DNA of 64,000 nt from Paraburkholderia monticola (GTDB lineage Bacteria; Pseudomonadota; Gammaproteobacteria; Burkholderiales; Burkholderiaceae). The notes beneath the pieces are model-generated. The model ran no database searches, was not told the origin of the DNA, and saw nothing but the letters and a program-made list of their open reading frames with translations. Positions 55,891 through 63,559 of the stretch are shown here, piece by piece. Numbering within the stretch: the stretch's first letter is position 1; every line of letters starts with the position of its first letter. Location: the NCBI RefSeq assembly GCF_001580545.1, contig NZ_LRBG01000031.1:186001-250000 (forward strand). Direction: 5' to 3'. The position numbers and the translations under genes were made by a program.

Positions 55891-56865
55891 TCACGACGGC
55901 TTGATGCCGGCATGTTCGAACACCTGGCGCCACTGCGCGCTTTCCGTTTCGATGCGGCGGCGCAGCTCGTCGCCCGAACCCGCCAGCGGCACGAAGCCGA
56001 GCTTGTCGAGATCGCGCCGCAGGTCCGGGTCCGCCATCGTCTTCGCCACCGCCGTGCGCAAGACCTGCACGACGGGTGCGGGCGTCGCCGCGGGCACGGC
56101 CAGCGAACTCCACGCGGTGAAGTCGAAGCCCGGCACACCGGCTTGCGCGACCGTGGGCAGGTCCGGATAGAGCGGCGAGCGTTGCGTGCCGCTGACGGCG
56201 AGCGCGCGCAGGCGGCCGTCCTTCACGTACGGCGCGACGTTCGGGATGCCGCCGAACTCCATGTCGACGTCGCCGGCGAGCACGGCCAGCGTATCGTCGG
56301 CCCCGCCCTTGTAGGGCACGTTGACCATGCCGATGCCGGCTTTCGTCATGAACAGCATGCCCGCGAGATAGAGCGCGCTGCCGGCGCCGGCGGTCGCGTT
56401 GGTCAGCTTGCCCGGGTTCTTCTTTGCGTAGTCGATCAGCTCGCGCACCGAGTTCGCCGGCACGCGCGGATTGACCACGAGCATGAACTGGTGCTCGGCA
56501 AGCGGGGCGACCTGCGTAAAGTCGGCGAGCGGGTCGAAGCCCGGATCGCGATACATGAGCGGATTGACTTCGAGCAGGCTGTTGATCGCGAACAGCATCG
56601 TGTAGCCGTCGGCGGAAGCGTGCGCGGTGTAATGCGCGGCAATGTTGCCTCCCGCGCCTGCGTGCGCCTCGACCACGATCGGCTGGCCCAGATAATGGCC
56701 GAGCGTGCGCGCGACGAGTCGCGCCTGCACGTCGTCAGAACCCGCCGTGTAAGGCAACACGAGACGCACCGGTGCATCGGGGTAGCCGGCCGCCCGCGCG
56801 CCCATGCGCCAGCCGAGGCAGCCCGATGCGATCAGCACGCCCAGCACATTGCGTCGCGAGATCAT
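55891..56865 (-). CDS. Bug-family receptor (YTAGSDDVQAR type)
   Basis: 324 residues from MISRRNVLGVLIASGCLGWR behind GGAGACCCGCG. Pocket loop VLPYTAGSDDVQARLVARTL as in the receptor at 53799; HAGAGGNIAAHYTAHASADG; INSLLEVNPLMYRDPGFD; VPYKGGADDTLAVLAGDVDM. A single-gene unit behind regulon promoter 13 and just downstream of TauD copy 3 in the same direction. Confidence 0.92.
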   Translation of the reverse strand: MISRRNVLGVLIASGCLGWRMGARAAGYPDAPVRLVLPYTAGSDDVQARLVARTLGHYLGQPIVVEAHAGAGGNIAAHYTAHASADGYTMLFAINSLLEVNPLMYRDPGFDPLADFTQVAPLAEHQFMLVVNPRVPANSVRELIDYAKKNPGKLTNATAGAGSALYLAGMLFMTKAGIGMVNVPYKGGADDTLAVLAGDVDMEFGGIPNVAPYVKDGRLRALAVSGTQRSPLYPDLPTVAQAGVPGFDFTAWSSLAVPAATPAPVVQVLRTAVAKTMADPDLRRDLDKLGFVPLAGSGDELRRRIETESAQWRQVFEHAGIKPS

Positions 56866-56945
56866 CGCGGGTCTCCTTGGAGCCGGGGCCGCATTCGCGT
56901 ACGGCCCGTTTGCCTCGTCTGCTGCCGCGCAAACGGGTGTGGGCC

Positions 56946-57000
56946 ATCGTAAGGCGCTGTAAGGACGCGGACAAGCGCGTTTATGTCACGACCGCTGTGC
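56946..57000 (-). promoter_or_regulatory. Regulon promoter 13 (Bug receptor at 55891)
   Basis: In the gene's direction: GCAC-AGCGGTC-GTGA (57000-56986), CATAAACGCGC, -35 TTGTCC (56974-56969), 17-bp spacer, -10 TACGAT (56951-56946). Confidence 0.75.
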
Positions 57001-57035
57001 GATGACGGCATGCCCGTTGCCGATGTACCGAAAGC

Positions 57036-57067
57036 TCAAGAGCGGCGTGCAAAAAAACCTCTTGCCG
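57036..57067 (+). promoter_or_regulatory. Regulon promoter 14 (alpha/beta hydrolase, A-tract type)
   Basis: TCAA-GAGCGGC-GTGC (57036-57050), AAAAAAACCTC, -35 TTGCCG (57062-57067); 32 bp overall. Located 61 bases from the hydrolase start, so no room for a long leader; no clear -10. Confidence 0.55.
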
Positions 57068-57127
57068 CCCGGCGAGCCGACATGTGATCGTCAGCGTGGA
57101 ACCACCAGCCATCCGACGGGGAGCCGC

Positions 57128-57853
57128 ATGACGATCTATCAGAAAGGCGATGTCTTCATCCACTACGAACAGCGCGGCCGTGGCTTTCCGTTGCTGTTGC
57201 TGCCACCGGGCGGCATGCGCGCGACGATCGCGGACTGGCAGCGCATGGCGTTCAACCCCACCGAGATTTTCGACGACGCGTTTCGCGTGGTCGCGCTCGA
57301 CCAGCGCAACGCCGGTGCCTCGCGCGGTCCGCTCACGGACGGCAATCCGTGGGACCAGTACGCGGCCGATCACCTCGGCCTGCTCAACCATCTCGGCATC
57401 GAGCGCTGTCATGTGATGGGCTGCTGCATCGGCGCCTCGTATGCGCTGAATCTGGCACGAGTCGCGCCCCACCGCGTCGCGTCGCTGGTGTTGCAACAAC
57501 CGATCGGCATCGACGAAGCGAACCGGCAGTCCATGCCCAATTCATGGCGAAAATGGGCCGACGATCTGCTCGCGAAACACGCCGGGTTCGAGCCGGCCCA
57601 GCTCGAGGACTTCGGCCGGCGCATGTGGAACGGTGAGTTCGTGCTGAGCGTCACACGCGAATTCGTCCGATCGTGCAAGACGCCGATGCTGATCCTGCCC
57701 GGCAACGACCTCGAACATCCGGCCGTGATCGCGCGCGAACTCGCCGAGCTGGTCCCGCATGCGCTGACGGTCACCCCCTGGAAGGAGCCCGCAGACGTCG
57801 TGCCTTCAGCGGTGGCACGGGTGCGGGCGTTCCTGCGCGAGCATAGCCGCTAG
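57128..57853 (+). CDS. Alpha/beta-hydrolase with a Cys at the nucleophile position
   Basis: 241 residues from MTIYQKGDVFIHYEQRGRGF, behind GGGGAGCCGC. Oxyanion-side LLLLPPGGMRATIADW and DQRNAGASRGPLTDGNPW, which resemble haloperoxidase/3-oxoadipate enol-lactonase-like hydrolases. The nucleophile elbow reads HVMGCCIGASYALNLA, so the G-x-S-x-G position holds Cys rather than Ser. The acid is probably in ILPGNDLEHPA. A Cys nucleophile is known from dienelactone hydrolases. In this regulon it could hydrolyse a lactone or a C-C bond. Confidence 0.85.
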   Translation: MTIYQKGDVFIHYEQRGRGFPLLLLPPGGMRATIADWQRMAFNPTEIFDDAFRVVALDQRNAGASRGPLTDGNPWDQYAADHLGLLNHLGIERCHVMGCCIGASYALNLARVAPHRVASLVLQQPIGIDEANRQSMPNSWRKWADDLLAKHAGFEPAQLEDFGRRMWNGEFVLSVTREFVRSCKTPMLILPGNDLEHPAVIARELAELVPHALTVTPWKEPADVVPSAVARVRAFLREHSR

Positions 57854-57860
57854 GGCCTGT

Positions 57861-58619
57861 TCAATGCGCGTAGTAATGCATGCCGCCGTCGACGGGAATC
57901 ACGTCGCCGGTGATATAGCGCGCGCGCGGCGAAGCGAGAAACGCCGCAAGATAGCCGATATCGATCGGCTCGCCGAAATAGCCGATCGGGACATGGCGCG
58001 CGATGAAGGCCTGCTTCGATTCGTCGCTAGGATGCAGGCGCTGCGCGATCTGCTCGCTGTTGATGCGGCCGGGCGGAATCGTGTTGATCGTGATGCCGTC
58101 GGCGGCCACTTCGCGTGACAGGCTCTTCGCCCACAGATGCAGCGCCGCCTTGGCCGGCCCGCTCGGATTCATGCCGCGCGGCTCCATCGAGCCGCTGATG
58201 TTGATGACACGCCCCCACTTGCGCGCGCGCATGCCCGGCAACGCCGCATGCGTGAGCTTGCGCGCCGCCGTGAAGTTGAGCGCGAACGCCTCGTCCCACA
58301 CGTCTTCGCCGCAGTCGAGCTCCGCGGGCCGCGAGCCGCCCGCGTTGTTCACGACGATATCGATCTGTCCGAGCGCCGTGCTCGCTTCGGCGAAGATGCG
58401 CGCGAGATCGGCTTCGTCCGTCAAGTCGCCGACGATGGGAATCGGCCTCGGCGCGCCGCTCGCGGCGATACTGTCGGCCAGTTCGTCGAGCAGCGGGCGA
58501 CGGCGCGCGACGATCGCGCAGCGCACGCCTTCCGCGGCCAGTGCGCGCGCGATGCCGGTGCCAATGCCGACGCTCGCGCCGGTGATGAGTGCCGTGCGGC
58601 CGCGCAGTTCCAGATCCAT
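57861..58619 (-). CDS. SDR-family protein lacking the catalytic Tyr
   Basis: 252 residues. Cofactor motif LITGASVGIGTGIARALAAE, NNAGGSRPAELDCGED, catalytic Ser in INISGSMEPRGMN. The position of the catalytic Tyr, four before the conserved Lys, reads Ser in PSGPAKAALHLWAKS. The end is a normal SDR C-terminus (YITGDVIPVDGGMHYYAH). It may bind NAD(P) and catalyse poorly, use another residue, or belong to a known atypical subgroup. Monocistronic behind regulon promoter 15; converges with the hydrolase gene 7 bases away. Confidence 0.85.
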   Translation of the reverse strand: MDLELRGRTALITGASVGIGTGIARALAAEGVRCAIVARRRPLLDELADSIAASGAPRPIPIVGDLTDEADLARIFAEASTALGQIDIVVNNAGGSRPAELDCGEDVWDEAFALNFTAARKLTHAALPGMRARKWGRVINISGSMEPRGMNPSGPAKAALHLWAKSLSREVAADGITINTIPPGRINSEQIAQRLHPSDESKQAFIARHVPIGYFGEPIDIGYLAAFLASPRARYITGDVIPVDGGMHYYAH

Positions 58620-58715
58620 GTCATCCCCTATTCAAGTGGCTCGTGACGTGATTGCGTCATCGCGTACAACCGGGACGACGGTCAGGAAACCGATGCCGGT
58701 CAGCGCTGCTTTCTG

Positions 58716-58771
58716 ATGCTAGGCGGTGTCCGAAGCGCGGGACAAGCGAGTAAAAGTCACGCCACGCGTGA
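58716..58771 (-). promoter_or_regulatory. Regulon promoter 15 (SDR at 57861)
   Basis: In the gene's direction: TCAC-GCGTGGC-GTGA (58771-58757), extended to the perfect 7-3-7 dyad GTCACGC-GTG-GCGTGAC, -35 TTGTCC (58745-58740), 18-bp spacer, -10 TAGCAT (58721-58716). Confidence 0.8.
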
Positions 58772-58849
58772 CGGCTATGCGCCCGTCGCGCGCGGCGTGT
58801 TCTTCCTGCCTCGCCGGCAGAACGCATGCCTGCATGCGGACACTCTCCA

Positions 58850-58905
58850 TCACATGGGCTGTGACTTTATCTCGCTTGTGGCATCGGGACGCGCACGCCT
58901 ACGCT
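58850..58905 (+). promoter_or_regulatory. Regulon promoter 16 (TauD copy 4/Bug unit)
   Basis: TCAC-ATGGGCT-GTGA (58850-58864), CTTTATCTCGC, -35 TTGTGG (58876-58881), 18-bp spacer, -10 TACGCT (58900-58905). Confidence 0.77.
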
Positions 58906-58956
58906 AGCGCCATCGTGCAGAGCCGCCGGCGACCCGGACGCGGCGGCCGTGCAATC

Positions 58957-59006
58957 GAATCAACGCAGCGAATCAACGCAGCGAACAACGCAGCGAACAA
59001 CGCGGC
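58957..59006. repeat. Four short tandem repeats in the leader of TauD copy 4
   Basis: Two 13-bp units GAATCAACGCAGC, then two 12-bp variants GAACAACGCAGC and GAACAACGCGGC, lie between promoter 16 and the ATG. They could change the length of the leader or the reading of any upstream start. No role is established. Confidence 0.75.
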
Positions 59007-59029
59007 GGACCACCACAGCAGAGGCACTC

Positions 59030-59929
59030 ATGAACTTCATGATCGAGGAAATCCAACCACCGATCGCGGCGCGTATTCACGGTCTCGATCTGCGCCAACC
59101 GCTCAGCGCGGAGCTCGCCGAACAGCTCGACCAGGCGATCGCGCGCTACCCCGTGCTCGTGTTCCCCCGTCAGATGATCGACGACGACCAATTGCTCGCC
59201 TTCAGCGAGAACTTCGGTCCCGTACAGGTTTCCGTCCAGTACTCGACGCGCCAGAACGAACACCGCCTGCAGCCGCGCATCAGCGACATCTCGAACGTCG
59301 GCAAGGATAACGAAACATTCAAGGCCGGCGACCACCGGCGCATGAACACGTTCGTGAGCCGGCGCTGGCATTCGGATCAGTCGTATCAGCCGATCCCGGC
59401 GCGCTACTCGTTCCTGCTCAACTATTCGGTGCCCTCACGCGGCGGCGAATCGCAGTTCGGCGACATGCGTCTCGTGTACGACGCTCTGCCCGACGATCTG
59501 CGCGAAACGATCGAGGATCTGTCGGCGGAATTCGACATTCTCCATACCCGCGCGATGTGCGGCTTCACCGACTTCCCCGAAGAAGAACGCGCGGCGTTGA
59601 AGCCCTCGATTCACCGGCTCGTGAAGACGCATCCGGTATCGGGACGCAAGGTGCTTTATCTCTCCGTGCACGCGTGCCGTGTCGTCGACTGGCCGTTACC
59701 GGAGGGCCGCGACCTGCTGCGCGAGCTGATGGAGTTCGCCACGCAGCCGCAGTTCATCTACACCCATCGCTGGACCGTGCGCGACCTCGTGATGTGGGAC
59801 AACCGTACGCTGATCCATCGCGGCCTGCGCTATTCGCCGCCGACCGATCGCCGCGAAATGCATCGCGCGACCGTGATGGACGACCCGGCATGGAAGCGCG
59901 CGCCGTCGCCGGCCGACGCGGCCGCTTGA
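59030..59929 (+). CDS. TauD/TfdA-family 2-oxoglutarate dioxygenase, copy 4
   Basis: 299 residues from MNFMIEEIQPPIAARIHGLD; an upstream ATG at 58949 would translate the tandem repeats and is unlikely. Iron site SRRWHSDQSYQPIPARYSFL; distal His in DNRTLIHRGLRYS; Arg in DRREMHRATV. Pairs with copy 3 in sequence. Heads a two-gene unit with the Bug receptor at 59965 (35-base gap), the clearest dioxygenase/receptor coupling in the window. Confidence 0.9.
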   Translation: MNFMIEEIQPPIAARIHGLDLRQPLSAELAEQLDQAIARYPVLVFPRQMIDDDQLLAFSENFGPVQVSVQYSTRQNEHRLQPRISDISNVGKDNETFKAGDHRRMNTFVSRRWHSDQSYQPIPARYSFLLNYSVPSRGGESQFGDMRLVYDALPDDLRETIEDLSAEFDILHTRAMCGFTDFPEEERAALKPSIHRLVKTHPVSGRKVLYLSVHACRVVDWPLPEGRDLLRELMEFATQPQFIYTHRWTVRDLVMWDNRTLIHRGLRYSPPTDRREMHRATVMDDPAWKRAPSPADAAA

Positions 59930-59964
59930 GCGCGCACGAGCCGGTTCGTACTCAGGAGACGATC

Positions 59965-60945
59965 ATGCACAGGCTGCGCCGTGTCCTCGCCGTTCTGCTG
60001 TGCTGCGCGATCGGAGCCATCGCGCTCGGGCCCATGCCCGCGCTTGCCGGCTATCCCGATCATCCGATCCGCCTGATTCTGCTATTTCCGCCCGGCGGCG
60101 AAACCGATCCGCTCGCGCGCGCCGTGGGCCAGGAACTCGGCAAGACACTCAACACGTCCGTCGTGATCGAAAACCGGCCCGGCGCCGCGGGCAATATCGC
60201 GGCCGCGCTCGTCGCGCATGCACCGAAAGACGGCTACACGCTGCTGTGGGGGCTCGGCACGCAGCTGACCGTCAATCCGCTGCTCTATCGCGACCTGTCG
60301 TTCTCGGTCGAAAAGGACTTCGCGCCAATCTCGCTGATGGCGGAATCGGGCTTCGTGCTGGTCGTCAACCCGAAGGTGCCGGCCAATTCGCTCGCGGAGC
60401 TGATCGAGTACGCGAAGCAGCATCCGGGCAAACTGAACGTGTCGACGGCGGGCGTCGGTAGCCCGCTGTATCTCGCGAACATGCTCTTCATGGCACGAAC
60501 CGGCACGAAGACGGTCAACGTTACTTATCCCGGTAACACGGCGTTGCCGGTGCTGACCGGCGAGGCCGATCTCGTGTTCGGCAGCCTGTCGAGTTCGCTC
60601 GGCTTCATCAAGGCGAACACGGTGCGGCCGCTGGCCGTGACAGGACCGCGCCGGCTCGAGCCGATTCCCAACGTGCCGACGATGATCGAATCCGGCGTGC
60701 CGGGCTACGTCATGACGACATGGCACGCGCTGCTAGCCCCGGCCGGCACGCCGCAGGACGTGATCGACAAGTTGCACGACGGACTCGTCAAGGCGCTCGC
60801 CGCGCCCGAGATCCAGGCATACGCGCGGGCGCGCGGCATTACCGTGGCACCGGGCACGCCCGATCAGTTGCGCGAGCGCATCCGCGTCGAGACGGACATG
60901 TGGAGAAAGATCCTGAAGGATGCGGGCGTGGGTACGCTGAATTGA
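59965..60945 (+). CDS. Bug-family receptor (canonical PPGGETDPLAR type)
   Basis: 326 residues from MHRLRRVLAVLLCCAIGAIA behind AGGAGACGATC. It is the only receptor here with a canonical Bug pocket loop containing Asp, LFPPGGETDPLARAVGQELG, followed by NRPGAAGNIAAALVAHAPKD. It also lacks the PYKGGGEDT block, reading VTYPGNTALPVLTGEADLVF instead. So it belongs to a different receptor subfamily from the other seven and probably binds a different ligand. Co-transcribed with TauD copy 4. Confidence 0.92.
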   Translation: MHRLRRVLAVLLCCAIGAIALGPMPALAGYPDHPIRLILLFPPGGETDPLARAVGQELGKTLNTSVVIENRPGAAGNIAAALVAHAPKDGYTLLWGLGTQLTVNPLLYRDLSFSVEKDFAPISLMAESGFVLVVNPKVPANSLAELIEYAKQHPGKLNVSTAGVGSPLYLANMLFMARTGTKTVNVTYPGNTALPVLTGEADLVFGSLSSSLGFIKANTVRPLAVTGPRRLEPIPNVPTMIESGVPGYVMTTWHALLAPAGTPQDVIDKLHDGLVKALAAPEIQAYARARGITVAPGTPDQLRERIRVETDMWRKILKDAGVGTLN

Positions 60946-60981
60946 TGCTTCGTGCTGCCGGCCAGCATTGCCGATGCGCGT

Positions 60982-61983
60982 TCAGCTTCCGCTCTGCGCG
61001 CGTTGCCGAACCGGCGCCAGCATCTCACGCCAGAGCCGACTTTCAGCCTCGATACGCTTGCTGACCTCGGCGCCCGTGCTCGACATCGGGATGAAACCGA
61101 GCTGCTCGAAGCCGGCCCGCAACTGGCTGTCGGCGAGACTGCCGACGAGCGCGGCGTGCAGTTTGTCGATGAGCGGCTGCGGCGTGGACGCGGGTGCAAG
61201 GATGCTGTTCCAGACCGAGAAGTCGTAGCCGGGCACCCCTGCTTCGGCGATCGTCGGCACCTCGGGCAACTGCTTGAGCCGCTGCGCACTCGTGACGCCA
61301 AGCGGACGCATCTTGCCGGCGCGGATATTCGCGGCCACGTCCGACACGCTGCCGAATTCCATATCGGCGAAACCGCTGAGCACCGCGAGCGCGTCTTCGC
61401 CGCCGCCCTTGTAGGGCACGTGGAGAATGTCGATGTTGGCGCGAGACATCAGCTCGCGCCCGGCGAGATCAACGGGACTGCCGACGCCGGCCGTCGCATT
61501 GGTCAACTTGTGCGGATTGCGTTGCGCGTACTGGATCAGGTCCTTCAGCGAGTGCAGAGGCAGCGACGGATTGACGACCAGCACGAACGGCAGTTCGGCG
61601 AGCAGACTGACCGGCTTGAGGTCGGCCAGGCGATAGCCGACGTCGGCGTACATCACGGGGTTCACTTCGAAGAAGGTGCTGACGCCCCACAGCAGCGTAT
61701 AGCCGTCGCCGCGCGCTCGCGCCACATAGGCCGAGGCGATGTTGCCGCTCGCCCCCGGCATCGGCTGCACGATGACAGGACCGCCGAGATAGCGCGTGAG
61801 GACGCTCGCGAGAATCCGCAGTTGCGCGTCGCCGGAGCCGCCTGGGAAGGCAAGAATGATTCGCACCGGGCCGTCGGGATAGGCGGCTTGCGCGCAGCGC
61901 GGCAAGCCGCCCAGTATCGCTGCCGGCAGCGTCAGCAATGCAAGCGATGCGAGTGATGTCTGGAAGCTGCGCCGCGTTGGCAT
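60982..61983 (-). CDS. Bug-family receptor (PGGSGDAQLR type)
   Basis: 333 residues. Signal peptide MPTRRSFQTSLASLALLTLP; pocket loop LAFPGGSGDAQLRILASVLT; PMPGASGNIASAYVARARGD; STFFEVNPVMYADVGYRL; VPYKGGGEDALAVLSGFADM. Converges with the preceding Bug gene (36-base gap) and has its own regulon promoter, the last of the series. Its loop carries Asp where four relatives have Glu. Confidence 0.92.
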   Translation of the reverse strand: MPTRRSFQTSLASLALLTLPAAILGGLPRCAQAAYPDGPVRIILAFPGGSGDAQLRILASVLTRYLGGPVIVQPMPGASGNIASAYVARARGDGYTLLWGVSTFFEVNPVMYADVGYRLADLKPVSLLAELPFVLVVNPSLPLHSLKDLIQYAQRNPHKLTNATAGVGSPVDLAGRELMSRANIDILHVPYKGGGEDALAVLSGFADMEFGSVSDVAANIRAGKMRPLGVTSAQRLKQLPEVPTIAEAGVPGYDFSVWNSILAPASTPQPLIDKLHAALVGSLADSQLRAGFEQLGFIPMSSTGAEVSKRIEAESRLWREMLAPVRQRAQSGS

Positions 61984-62073
61984 GAAGATAGGTCACGTGA
62001 TGGCGTCAATGGATCGTGCGGTTCGACATGCGACCGGTGCAAGCGTGATCCAGGCAGCCATGCGAACACGATC

Positions 62074-62129
62074 AGTGTAGGCATGCGTCAAGCGAGCTTA
62101 CAAGTTCGTTTATGTCACATCGACTGTCA
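62074..62129 (-). promoter_or_regulatory. Regulon promoter 17 (Bug receptor at 60982)
   Basis: In the gene's direction: TGAC-AGTCGAT-GTGA (62129-62115), CATAAACGAAC, -35 TTGTAA (62103-62098), 18-bp spacer, -10 TACACT (62079-62074). The rightmost copy found. Confidence 0.73.
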
Positions 62130-62153
62130 CGCGGACCGAACGGGGGTGCCATG

Positions 62154-62609
62154 TCAAGGAATATCAACGAAAAGCTCAAACGAAGCGACTCGCTTTGTGA
62201 TTCGCCATACACCGTCGGTGCGAGCAAATTCGTCATTGAAACGGCCAACGACCTGCCGACCGCGCGCAGGCCTGCCAAACTGGCCGGCCTCGTCGTTCGT
62301 GCTACCACTCCATAGCAGCACCTGGGTCGCCGCGACTGCAGTATTAGCCGTGACTTCAATGAAGTTCGTGCCCTGGATCAGATGCCGGCTTATGCGCTCG
62401 GCCGGCCGCGCCGCGTAGGACGCGATGATTGCGTCACAACCCGATAGCGTCGTGCCATCTGGACGGACTAGCGTCGCATCGGCGGAAAATGCACTCGGCA
62501 GTCTGGTGAACTCACCGCTGTCAATTAGATGCGCAGCAATCACGACGAGCGCACGACAATTGTTTTCGGCGAGCAGTCTTGATAATGGATCCAGCATGTC
62601 ATCAGGCAT
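62154..62609 (-). CDS. NTF2/SnoaL-like protein
   Basis: 151 residues with the cone-shaped NTF2 layout: an N-terminal helix pair (MLDPLSRLLAENNCRALVVI), FSADATLVRPDGTTLSG, ISRHLIQGTNFIEVTANTAV, VVGRFNDEFARTDGVWRITK. Related proteins are small hydroxylases, isomerases or dehydratases; no catalytic residue can be assigned. Its start overlaps the stop of the upstream hydrolase by 8 bases (ATGCCTGA), so the two are translationally coupled. Outside the promoter regulon. Confidence 0.8.
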   Translation of the reverse strand: MPDDMLDPLSRLLAENNCRALVVIAAHLIDSGEFTRLPSAFSADATLVRPDGTTLSGCDAIIASYAARPAERISRHLIQGTNFIEVTANTAVAATQVLLWSGSTNDEAGQFGRPARGRQVVGRFNDEFARTDGVWRITKRVASFELFVDIP

Positions 62610-63339
62610 TGGCGGTCTCCTTGCTGATCGACCACCTTGCCCAGTCGACCAGCACTTCGTTCACGTGATTAGGGCGCTCCATCGTCGACATATGTCCGCA
62701 TTGCTCGATCGCGTGAAGGCGTGAACCCTGGATCCGGGTGTGCATCTCCTCGTGACGAGCGAGAGGGCTCCAACGGTCTTCGCGGCCGCAGACGAGTGTC
62801 GTAGGGCAGCGGATCTCATCGAGTACCCCCGTCGCGTCCGGACGATCGAGCAACGCGCAAATTTGCGCCTCAAATTTCTCCGGCGTACTGCGCTCGATCA
62901 TCTCGAGAATGGAGCGGTAGACATCCGAGCCCAGCCGGTCGGGATGCACCATCCCCGGAGACCATTGCTCGCCCATCGCGCGCATACCATTTTCACGTGC
63001 GAGGGATAACAGTCCGAATCGCTGCATTCGTTCGTGTTCGCCGGACTCACCCGCGGCGCGTGCCTGGTAACCGGTGTCGAGGAGTGCGAGGCTGGCTATG
63101 CGCTCAGGGGCGCGGCGGAACACTTCGAGTGCGACTCGCCCCCCCATGGAATGGCCTGCCACGAGCAGGCGCTTCGCGTGCACGGAAGCCAGCACATGTT
63201 CGGCCATCGCGCCGATTGAATTGCGCAACGCGTAATCAGGTATGTAGCACTCCGCGAACTGGCTGAGCGCGGGAAGCTGGTCGGACCAAACCGCTTCGTC
63301 GCAGAGCAGACCTGGCAGCAGCACAATTTGAATAGCCAT
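62602..63339 (-). CDS. Alpha/beta-hydrolase (Ser nucleophile)
   Basis: 245 residues from MAIQIVLLPGLLCDEAVWSD. Nucleophile elbow LLVAGHSMGGRVALEVFRRA (G-x-S-x-G), acid in CGREDRWSPLARHEEM and His in AIEQCGHMSTMERPNHVNEV: a complete catalytic triad. Resembles the MhpC/esterase-like group. Coupled to the NTF2-like gene. The longer upstream frame to 63579 lacks a family-like start. Substrate unknown. Confidence 0.88.
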   Translation of the reverse strand: MAIQIVLLPGLLCDEAVWSDQLPALSQFAECYIPDYALRNSIGAMAEHVLASVHAKRLLVAGHSMGGRVALEVFRRAPERIASLALLDTGYQARAAGESGEHERMQRFGLLSLARENGMRAMGEQWSPGMVHPDRLGSDVYRSILEMIERSTPEKFEAQICALLDRPDATGVLDEIRCPTTLVCGREDRWSPLARHEEMHTRIQGSRLHAIEQCGHMSTMERPNHVNEVLVDWARWSISKETANA

Positions 63340-63559
63340 ATAAGTTGCCTGTGTGTAAATGCCCAAAAAGGCCGCTTGACGACGAAGCGACCTGATGCAA
63401 CATGCGATGGCGACATGAACGTCCCAGAGTTTCGTTCGGGATGTCCAGCCGCTTTCGCCTAGCACTTCATCTTCAGACCGATACGTCCGATGACCTGGTT
63501 TTGCCCCTTCCGACGTAGCGGCGGACCGGTAGAGTCGTTGCGCAAAAGCTTTCTGGGTC

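Noticed and set aside
58957..59006. Possible CRISPR-like array
   Set aside because: Units are only 12-13 bp, directly adjacent with no spacers, and no cas genes are present. No CRISPR array is seen anywhere in the window.
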